Origin: Minisyncoccota bacterium
GTDB lineage: Bacteria > Patescibacteriota > Microgenomatia > UBA1400 > PJMF01
Assembly: GCA_018646985.1 (NCBI GenBank)
Contig: JABGTR010000028.1
Coordinates: 1-53,812 of the forward strand
DNA: 53,812 bases
Direction of reading: 5' to 3'
Under the pieces are notes generated by a model that saw only the letters and a program-made list of their open reading frames with translations, was not told where the DNA came from and made no database searches. Every line of letters begins with the position of its first letter. Position 1 is the stretch's first letter. This document shows positions 9,562-15,856 of the stretch, one piece after another. The position numbers and the translations under genes are program-made.

Positions 9562-10314
9562 CTACTTTTTCTTTTTCCTGCCAGCCAGACCCTCCAGGGC
9601 TCTCAACACCTCTAAAGGTAGGGCAAAGACAACCGTGTTGGATTGATCTGAAGAAATATCATTAATTGCGCTGAGAGTTCTTAGGTGCAGAGCTCCATCT
9701 GAATTAGCCATCAAATCAGCCGCTTTAGCTAAATTCTTAGCCGCCACCACCTCACCCTCAGAGTTAATAATAGTAGCTCTTCTCTCTCGCTCTGCTTCAG
9801 CTTGCTTAGCCATGGTTCGCACCATGTTTCCAGGCAACTCAATATCTTTTAGCTCTACTCTATCCACATCTATTCCCCACTTGTCAGTCACGGGGTCAAT
9901 TGATTTCAGAATATCAGCTGCGACCTGCTCGCGGTGAATCAACAACTCATCTAAGTCCACCTGACCTGTAATTCTTCTCATTGTGGTCTGAGCTAATTGT
10001 GAAACAGCCCAGAATACATCCTCCACCTCATTAATGGCTTTGCTAGAATCGACTACTTTGTAATAAATAACCGCATCCATCTTACAAGACACGTTATCTT
10101 TAGTGATGGTCTCTTGCTTAGGTACATCAACTGCCTTAGTACGAATATCCACTTTTCTGAAATTTTGGAAAACTGGCCACACCCATCTCCAGCCTGGATC
10201 CACCATCCCCTGATAACGACCCATGGTGTAAATTACTCCACGCTCATATTCATTTATTTGCTTCAAAGAAGCTAAAACTAAAACTATTAATAGTGGGAGC
10301 AAAGGTAGAAACAT
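9562..10314 (-). CDS. SPFH/stomatin-like protein (slipin)
   Basis: At 250 aa the protein has one N-terminal membrane hairpin or helix (residues 1-16) and an SPFH domain: YERGVIYTMGRYQGMVDPGW, then DVPKQETITKDNV and a GQVDLDELL segment. It ends in the coiled-coil AEAERERRATIINSEGE typical of stomatins and a basic KKKK tail. Slipins organise membrane microdomains and often pair with an NfeD protease; no nfeD is visible here. A Shine-Dalgarno AAAGGA precedes the ATG. Confidence 0.9.
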   Translation of the reverse strand: MFLPLLPLLIVLVLASLKQINEYERGVIYTMGRYQGMVDPGWRWVWPVFQNFRKVDIRTKAVDVPKQETITKDNVSCKMDAVIYYKVVDSSKAINEVEDVFWAVSQLAQTTMRRITGQVDLDELLIHREQVAADILKSIDPVTDKWGIDVDRVELKDIELPGNMVRTMAKQAEAERERRATIINSEGEVVAAKNLAKAADLMANSDGALHLRTLSAINDISSDQSNTVVFALPLEVLRALEGLAGRKKKK

Positions 10315-10369
10315 TTTTTCCTTTGTTAAAAATTATTAAATAAATTATATCATTGATTATGTTCTCATC

Positions 10370-10381
10370 ATGTTATAACAT
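10370..10381. promoter_or_regulatory. Palindrome upstream of the toxin-antitoxin pair
   Basis: ATGTTATAACAT is a perfect 12-bp palindrome about 30 nt before the antitoxin ATG. AbrB-type antitoxins usually bind such operators to repress their own operon. It may equally contain part of the promoter. Confidence 0.4.
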
Positions 10382-10411
10382 AGCGTTAGTACAAAATAGA
10401 CAAAGACATTT

Positions 10412-10735
10412 ATGAGAGATTTCACTAAAACTCAAAAAGTTATTAAAGTCGGTAACAGCTATGCCGTCACTCTAGATAGTAAATTCGTTGAGGAAAACGA
10501 GCTCCAAGCTGGAGATCAAATTGTCGGTAGCTACTCAGCTTCTCACGTCGCTTACGCAGCTCCAGCCACACACCTCACTCTTAAAGACGGTTCTGATCTT
10601 AAGCATGGTAAAAAACTGACCAAAACAGAACAAAGAGCAGTCATGCATTCTAAGGTGACTCCAGAATTCATGGATTGGGTAGATAAAAACATAGAAGAAG
10701 ATAAAGAAGTATTGGAAAAATTGGCAAACCTATGA
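10412..10735 (+). CDS. AbrB/SpoVT-type antitoxin
   Basis: This 107-aa protein has an N-terminal SpoVT/AbrB swapped-hairpin DNA-binding segment (VIKVGNSYAVTLDSKFVEEN, then LQAGDQIVG) and a helical C-terminal part that would bind the toxin. It overlaps the following Doc gene through an ATGA junction, the usual antitoxin-first arrangement. Its product should neutralise Doc and repress the operon through the upstream palindrome. Confidence 0.82.
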   Translation: MRDFTKTQKVIKVGNSYAVTLDSKFVEENELQAGDQIVGSYSASHVAYAAPATHLTLKDGSDLKHGKKLTKTEQRAVMHSKVTPEFMDWVDKNIEEDKEVLEKLANL

Positions 10736-11118
10736 CAGATTTCTCTTCTCTAGATATTGAACAAGTTTTATATCTTCATGAAAAAATTATTGAGCGCTCT
10801 GGAGGAGCACAGGGAGTTAGAGATTTTGCTCTCCTCCATTCTGGGCTAGAAAGGTGTAAAGCTACTTATGCTGGTGATGATTTATATCCAACTATTTACA
10901 AAAAAGCAGGAGCATTACTACATTCACTTGTCATGAATCATGCTTTTCTAGATGGTAATAAGAGAACTGCTTATGAAACCATGAAGCGTTTTCTATATGT
11001 TAATAATTATTATATTGATGCTAATACAGAAAAAATAATAAGCTTGTGTCTAGCAGTCGACAACGAAGGGATGAGTGTCGGGCAAATTAGTCAGTGGCTG
11101 CAAAAGAACACAAGATAA
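10732..11118 (+). CDS. doc: Death-on-curing (Doc/Fic) toxin
   Basis: The 128-aa protein has the length of Doc. The Fic/Doc motif HAFLDGNKRTA starts at H70, with D74, N76 and R78 in the expected places, so the active site looks intact. Doc proteins phosphorylate EF-Tu and stop translation, in contrast to AMPylating Fic enzymes. The start codon overlaps the antitoxin stop (ATGA). A Doc toxin with an AbrB-type rather than a Phd-type partner is a less common pairing. Confidence 0.88.
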   Translation: MTDFSSLDIEQVLYLHEKIIERSGGAQGVRDFALLHSGLERCKATYAGDDLYPTIYKKAGALLHSLVMNHAFLDGNKRTAYETMKRFLYVNNYYIDANTEKIISLCLAVDNEGMSVGQISQWLQKNTR

Positions 11119-11220
11119 ATCAATAAATCTCACCTTCTCAAATGTAGAAGTCGACCTGTTTTGAGGATCATACAATTTTTATATAACTTCCAAGGATCAT
11201 CGGTTTTTAGATCACCCTCT

Positions 11221-11247
11221 AAAATGGTACCAAAATGGTACCATTTT
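11221..11247. promoter_or_regulatory. Tandem KpnI-type palindrome upstream of valS
   Basis: AAAATGGTACC (11221-11231) is repeated directly as the left part of a perfect 16-bp palindrome, AAAATGGTACCATTTT (11232-11247). It lies 46 nt upstream of the valS -10 box and 100 nt after doc. It could be an operator or an RNA hairpin; no T-run supports a terminator. Confidence 0.45.
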
Positions 11248-11292
11248 CAATAAAGAATAAATCTTACAAAAAAACTCAGACCTCCTCTAGTG

Positions 11293-11298
11293 TATAAT
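11293..11298 (+). promoter_or_regulatory. -10 box of valS (leaderless layout)
   Basis: TATAAT, extended by TG one base upstream, ends 7 nt before the valS ATG. No Shine-Dalgarno lies in between (TCCCTTT), so the mRNA probably starts at or next to the start codon. Confidence 0.65.
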
Positions 11299-11305
11299 TC
11301 CCTTT

Positions 11306-13540
11306 ATGGACAAGCGCTATCAACACCAAGATCACGAGCAAGAAATTTACGACTTGTGGGAGAAGAGCAACTCCTTCAATCCAGATAGTGATAATCAGCC
11401 AGCTAAGCAAAATAAAAATGACTCTAAGCCATTTTGTATTCTAATGCCCCCTCCCAACGCCAACGACCCACTTCATATCGGTCACGCCATGTTTGCCACC
11501 CTGGAAGACATCTTAGTTCGTTATCACCGCATGCTTGGCGACGACACTCTTTGGCTACCTGGTACAGACCATGCTGGTATAGAAACTCAGTTTGTTTTTG
11601 AAAAGAAATTAAAGAAAAAAGGCCAAAGTCGCTTTGATTTTGATCGTGAAACTCTCTACCAAATGATCTGGGACTATGTTCAAGAAAACTCAGACGTGGC
11701 GGTCAATCAGCTTAAAAAACTGGGCGCGAGTGCAGACTGGTCTAGATTCAAATTCATGCTTGATAAAGATATTGTTAAAATTGTCACTCAAACCTTCCAA
11801 GAGCTCGCTGATCAAAAATTAGTCTACCGCGATGTCAAACTCGTTAACTACTGCACTCACTGTGGAACTGGCTTTAGTGAGCTAGAGATCAATCACAAAG
11901 AGCAGAAATCTCCTCTCTACTACATGAAATACGGGCCTTTTACTCTTGCCACTACTAGACCAGAGACTAAATTTGGCGACACCGCTATTGCAGTTCATCC
12001 TGATGATAAGCGCTATCAAGAATACATCGGCCAAGAAGTTGAAGTAGAAGGTTTGAATGGCCTTTTCAAACTCAAAGTCATTGCCGATGAGTACGTCGAT
12101 CCAGAGTTTGGGACAGGAGTAGTTAAAATTACCCCAGCCCATGACTTCAATGACTTTGAAGTCTGGCAACGACATCAAGATGAAATTCCTGGCCCCAAGC
12201 AAATCATTGATTATCGTGGACATATGACAGCAGAAGCTGGTCCTTATGCGGGTATGTATCTTAAAAAGGCTCGTCAAGAGATTGTTAAAGACATGCAAGA
12301 AAAAGGACTGATGGTAAAAATAGATGAAGATTATAAACACAGCATCGGCACCTGCTATCGTTGTGGAACAGTCATCGAGCCTCTTCCTCTCCCCCAATTC
12401 TTTATTGAGGTTAAACCCTTAACAGAAAAAGCCCTCCAGGCTCTAGATGAGGGGAAAGTAAAAGTTCACGGAGCTGGCCATGACAAAATTCTCAAGCATT
12501 GGCTGGAGAATCTTCATGATTGGAATATCAGTCGTCAAATAGTCTGGGGCATCCGCATGCCAGTTTGGTACTCCACCGATAATTCAAATATCCACGTAGT
12601 GTTTATAAAAAATAACGAACGGATTGAAGGAACACTGAAAGAGCTTTTAAACCTATATGAGGGCAAATATTCGCTAGATGAAATTGAGAAAGGTCTCCAA
12701 GAACTCCGGGCTCCAGTTAATATTAAATATATCATCTCCCCCACCTCACCTGGAGAAAATTATCTCCAAGAGACAGATACTTTTGACACTTGGTTTAGCT
12801 CAGCTCAATGGCCGTATACCACTCTTCAGACTGGACAACTCAATGATTTTAGCCGCTTCTACCCTACCAATGTCATGGAGACCGGCTATGACATTCTTCC
12901 CTTCTGGGTAATGAGAATGTTGATGATGGGACTCAACAAAACTAATGACGTACCCTTCAAAAATGTTTATCTCCATGGATTAATCCGCGATGCTAAAGGC
13001 CAAAAAATGAGTAAGAGTAAGGGCAATACCATTAATCCTCTCGAAAAAATAGAACAGTACGGCGCTGATGCACTCCGCATGGCACTAGTCATCCGCTCTA
13101 GTGCTGGGCTGGACAAATCAGTTGGTGATGGTGACTTCAAAGCCACTCGCAACTTCACCAATAAACTTTGGAACGCAACTCGTTTTATCCTTATGAGTGA
13201 AAAAAGTGAGACAAAAGGTACAGGAGATACTGAGTATTTGGAAAAACTAAGCACCATTACTCAAGAAATAACTCGACAACTAAACGACTTCAAAATTGGA
13301 CTCGCAGCAGAAACTCTTTACAACGAATTTTGGCACTGGTTCTGTGATGAGTGCATCGAGAAATCAAAAGCTGGAGAAATATCTCAATCAACCTTGATTA
13401 AGGGCCTAATTACTTTTCTCAAACTCCTCCACCCCTTCATTCCCTTTGTAACTGAGTCCATCTGGCAGACACTTCAAAAAGAAGGTTTTGTCGATAAAAA
13501 AGACAGTGGACTGTTAATTGTTTCAAACTGGCCTCACTAG
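11306..13540 (+). CDS. valS: Valyl-tRNA synthetase
   Basis: This is a class I synthetase charging tRNA-Val. The signature HIGH is at 57-60 within PPPNANDPLHIGHA. The CP1 editing domain has TTRPETKFGDTAIAVHP. KMSKS is at 567-571, followed by the tRNA-binding helical domain. At 744 aa it is shorter than usual bacterial ValRS (roughly 880-950 aa) and stops before the C-terminal coiled-coil arm. The promoter TATAAT lies 7 nt before the ATG. Its stop overlaps the stop of the convergent gene by a shared CTAG. Confidence 0.95.
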   Translation: MDKRYQHQDHEQEIYDLWEKSNSFNPDSDNQPAKQNKNDSKPFCILMPPPNANDPLHIGHAMFATLEDILVRYHRMLGDDTLWLPGTDHAGIETQFVFEKKLKKKGQSRFDFDRETLYQMIWDYVQENSDVAVNQLKKLGASADWSRFKFMLDKDIVKIVTQTFQELADQKLVYRDVKLVNYCTHCGTGFSELEINHKEQKSPLYYMKYGPFTLATTRPETKFGDTAIAVHPDDKRYQEYIGQEVEVEGLNGLFKLKVIADEYVDPEFGTGVVKITPAHDFNDFEVWQRHQDEIPGPKQIIDYRGHMTAEAGPYAGMYLKKARQEIVKDMQEKGLMVKIDEDYKHSIGTCYRCGTVIEPLPLPQFFIEVKPLTEKALQALDEGKVKVHGAGHDKILKHWLENLHDWNISRQIVWGIRMPVWYSTDNSNIHVVFIKNNERIEGTLKELLNLYEGKYSLDEIEKGLQELRAPVNIKYIISPTSPGENYLQETDTFDTWFSSAQWPYTTLQTGQLNDFSRFYPTNVMETGYDILPFWVMRMLMMGLNKTNDVPFKNVYLHGLIRDAKGQKMSKSKGNTINPLEKIEQYGADALRMALVIRSSAGLDKSVGDGDFKATRNFTNKLWNATRFILMSEKSETKGTGDTEYLEKLSTITQEITRQLNDFKIGLAAETLYNEFWHWFCDECIEKSKAGEISQSTLIKGLITFLKLLHPFIPFVTESIWQTLQKEGFVDKKDSGLLIVSNWPH

Positions 13541-14517
13541 ACTTCGCTAATAACCTCAAAGCCTTTCATGCTACCAACAATTGCATAACCAAAAACTTTC
13601 TCCACTCCTCTATTTTTAATTTTTTGAGCTGATTCATTTAGAGTTGCTCCAGAGCCAACGGCATCATCAATTAATAAAACTTTTTTAAAATCAATCTTAC
13701 TATTTTTAACTAGAATTGTTTCTCTAGCATTCTGAATTCTTTCATCTAGTTTTGACAAACTTTTTTGAGCCACAGGTAGTTCCCCGCTATAAGCTTTAAC
13801 TAAATCAATTTTCGGCAAACCTAAGTTTAACTGCTCTTTGAATATCTTTAAAAAGGGTATTTTTCGAGGTATTGAATGTGGAATAAATGCTACAGCCTGA
13901 ATTTTTTTTTCAGAAATGATTTTCTCTATATCTGGCTTAACCCGACTAACTATTTCTTTAATTAAAGGTTCATATTGTGACTGTTTAGCATGAAGAACCA
14001 TCGTCCCTAATTTTGTTTTACCAAACTTTGGCAAACTATAAAAATCAGAATAATATACCTCTTTAAGAAAGCAATCTTTGAAAGTGTTTTTAAATTTATT
14101 AGTTGCCTTCAATAAGTCTCCATCCAAAGAAAACTTGTTTTTTAATTGAATATACTCTTGAGCCAAACTTACAATATCTTGATTTTGGCGAGTATTATTA
14201 AACCAAGAAATAAAACCATCCACACCGTATTTAAGCTGCCCAGTTGCAGTTACATATAGATAATTATCTTTAATAAGATCTAACGCACTATCTGGTAAAT
14301 TAAGTTTTGCTTTTTGAAAGACATTTTCCCCAGGTAAACTATAAAAAACTAAGGGTGGTTTTCCCTGTTTAACTAGCTTTCCTTGAGATACTAGCTTTTT
14401 AAGCTGTTTATGCACAGCTACTTGACTAATGCCTAGATTTTTTACTAAATCATGTGGTCTTACCTGGCCATTATCTTTAATAATAGAAATAATTTTAAAA
14501 CTAGTATTTGTCTTCAT
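13537..14517 (-). CDS. HTH regulator fused to a ComF/PurR-like phosphoribosyltransferase
   Basis: Residues ~1-60 form a winged helix (VRPHDLVKNLGISQVAVHKQ). Residues ~170-326 are a type I phosphoribosyltransferase domain whose PRPP loop reads VLLIDDAVGSGATL with the acidic pair D284-D285. The layout recalls PurR-type regulators that sense PRPP, and ComF proteins. A consensus -35 TTGACA lies 17 bp before TAAACT upstream, and three TATAGTT copies sit between that promoter and the divergent gene, suggesting autoregulation. The ligand and targets are unknown. Confidence 0.72.
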   Translation of the reverse strand: MKTNTSFKIISIIKDNGQVRPHDLVKNLGISQVAVHKQLKKLVSQGKLVKQGKPPLVFYSLPGENVFQKAKLNLPDSALDLIKDNYLYVTATGQLKYGVDGFISWFNNTRQNQDIVSLAQEYIQLKNKFSLDGDLLKATNKFKNTFKDCFLKEVYYSDFYSLPKFGKTKLGTMVLHAKQSQYEPLIKEIVSRVKPDIEKIISEKKIQAVAFIPHSIPRKIPFLKIFKEQLNLGLPKIDLVKAYSGELPVAQKSLSKLDERIQNARETILVKNSKIDFKKVLLIDDAVGSGATLNESAQKIKNRGVEKVFGYAIVGSMKGFEVISEV

Positions 14518-14546
14518 AGTTTATAGTTTATAGTTAACTGCAAACT
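14518..14546. promoter_or_regulatory. TATAGTT repeat cluster in the divergent promoter
   Basis: Near-identical TATAGTT units occur three times in a row just upstream of the HTH-PRTase ATG, and an inverted copy, AACTATG, follows. ATAGTT and AAACTAT form an inverted repeat around AACTGC. The spacing of about 8 nt fits a regulator-binding site, most simply for the HTH protein encoded alongside. Confidence 0.45.
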
Positions 14547-14594
14547 ATGTCAAGTCTGTTTGATGCAGATGAATATTCACCCCGTCCACCCACT

Positions 14595-14613
14595 TTATAC
14601 TTACAAAGTATAA
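14595..14613. promoter_or_regulatory. 19-bp palindrome before the TPR-like membrane protein
   Basis: TTATACTTACAAAGTATAA has perfect 8-bp arms around ACA. It lies 16 bp upstream of a TAAAAT -10 box, where an operator for a repressor would be. It lies inside the longer alternative frame of the same gene. Confidence 0.5.
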
Positions 14614-14629
14614 CCACACCTACTCATGC

Positions 14630-14635
14630 TAAAAT
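14630..14635 (+). promoter_or_regulatory. Extended -10 box for the start at 14643
   Basis: TGCTAAAAT (extended -10) ends 7 nt before the ATG at 14643, the leaderless layout seen at other genes here. It favours the internal start over the ATG at 14547. Confidence 0.45.
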
Positions 14636-14642
14636 ATTTATC

Positions 14643-15014
14643 ATGCACATTTTATTTCTCCCTTTTTTCACAGTCATTCTTTTATTAAGAATCACTCCCT
14701 TTATTCTTAGACTGGCCATAAATAGATTACTTTCCTATAAATCTTTAATAATTTTCGTCTTCATCTTCAGTGTCGCGGGAATTATTTTCTCAACCCACCT
14801 CTCAGCAGTTGCAAAAAAAGAGCATCGCCTTGATGTGAAAGAAAAATTAATTCAACAAAAAAATAGCTTAGAAAGCTTACTAGAAAAACAACCTACTCAT
14901 AAAGATATTCTGCTGAACCTAGCTAATATCAATAAAGCCTTGGGGGATGAACAACAAAGTACTTACTTAAGAAACAAAGCATTAAGCCTTGATCCAAACA
15001 ATAATTCTTTTTAG
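14643..15014 (+). CDS. Small membrane protein with a TPR-like tail
   Basis: The 124-aa product starts with two hydrophobic helices (residues ~1-25 and ~33-50). A charged helical part follows, ending LRNKALSLDPNN, which matches the second helix of a tetratricopeptide repeat. A longer frame starts at 14547 and would add a 32-residue non-hydrophobic leader. I prefer 14643 because of the extended -10 box, and because the upstream start falls within the promoter of the divergent gene. Its role is unknown; TPR tails normally bind proteins. It is convergent with the L25 gene. Confidence 0.6.
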   Translation: MHILFLPFFTVILLLRITPFILRLAINRLLSYKSLIIFVFIFSVAGIIFSTHLSAVAKKEHRLDVKEKLIQQKNSLESLLEKQPTHKDILLNLANINKALGDEQQSTYLRNKALSLDPNNNSF

Positions 15015-15025
15015 TAAAATGAGTT

Positions 15026-15724
15026 TTATTCTTTTTTAGCAGAGTCGTCTTCAGTTTTCTCAGCGTCACTCTTTTCCTCAGTAGCTTGGTCAGTTTTCTC
15101 AACACCCTCTTCTTCATCAATATCAACTTCCTCGACAGCCTCAATAACTTCTTCCTGTCGCTGTTCTTGAACCAGAATAACTGGCTTCTCCCAATCTTCT
15201 TCATTCTCAACTTCCACTAGAGAAACCTTAGACTTATTAAAGTCTAAATCAGCGAGAGTAATTGATTGTCCAATCTCGGTCAACTCACTCAGCTTAACCT
15301 CAAATTTCTCTGGCAAATCACTTGGCAAGGCCTCAACAACTATACTATTTCTGACCTGCACCATCACCGCCTCTTTAATATCTAACTCCCCAATAATTTC
15401 AACTGGTACCTCTACTTCAATTTTCTCTTTAAGATCAACTTCTTTGAATGAAATGTGAATAACATCTCCAGATACAGGGTCAACCTGAACCTCATCAATT
15501 AAAGTTGGCTTACTTTTCTTAGAATCACCAATCTCTAAATAAACTAATCCAGTATCACCTGCTTCTTCGTAAAGTTTAATGAATTTTTTGCCAGAGAACT
15601 GAATAGCGATAGACTCTCCCCCAGACACATAAACATTCCCCGGGACGATATTTTGAGCCCTCAGTCTTCTAACTTTTTTCCCTTTAAGCTCTCGAGTGGT
15701 AGCTGGAAATGTAATTTTTGTCAT
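15026..15724 (-). CDS. rplY: 50S ribosomal protein L25 (Ctc/TL5 type)
   Basis: The 232-aa protein has an N-terminal 5S-rRNA-binding L25 domain (ATTRELKGKKVRRLRAQNIV, LIDEVQVDPVSGDVIHISF) and the beta-rich C-terminal domain of the long Ctc/TL5 form (VEVPVEIIGE, LPEKFEVKLSEL). An acidic Glu/Asp/Lys-rich tail of about 45 residues ends the chain. It binds 5S rRNA in the large subunit. The upstream region holds a parS-like palindrome. Confidence 0.93.
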   Translation of the reverse strand: MTKITFPATTRELKGKKVRRLRAQNIVPGNVYVSGGESIAIQFSGKKFIKLYEEAGDTGLVYLEIGDSKKSKPTLIDEVQVDPVSGDVIHISFKEVDLKEKIEVEVPVEIIGELDIKEAVMVQVRNSIVVEALPSDLPEKFEVKLSELTEIGQSITLADLDFNKSKVSLVEVENEEDWEKPVILVQEQRQEEVIEAVEEVDIDEEEGVEKTDQATEEKSDAEKTEDDSAKKE

Positions 15725-15797
15725 GTTTTTTTTAAATAAAATATTATCTAGTGAGAAGAGTATTATACCAGGTTATTATAAATCTAGAAATGATGTC

Positions 15798-15821
15798 ATT
15801 TGTTTTCACGTGAAAACAAAT
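15798..15821. promoter_or_regulatory. 24-bp perfect palindrome with a parS-like core
   Basis: Twelve-base arms run from 15798 to 15821 with centre CACGTG and the core GTTTTCACGTGAAAAC. The well-known ParB site is TGTTTCACGTGAAACA, so the central 12 bp match exactly and the next two positions on each side differ. A weaker CACGTG site follows at 15846-15851. It lies between the L25 gene and the end of the DUF4012 gene, about 6.5 kb from the putative origin. It could also be an operator. Confidence 0.5.
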
Positions 15822-15856
15822 ATTAAGTTTCCATTAAGTCTAGTTCACGTGGAAAT

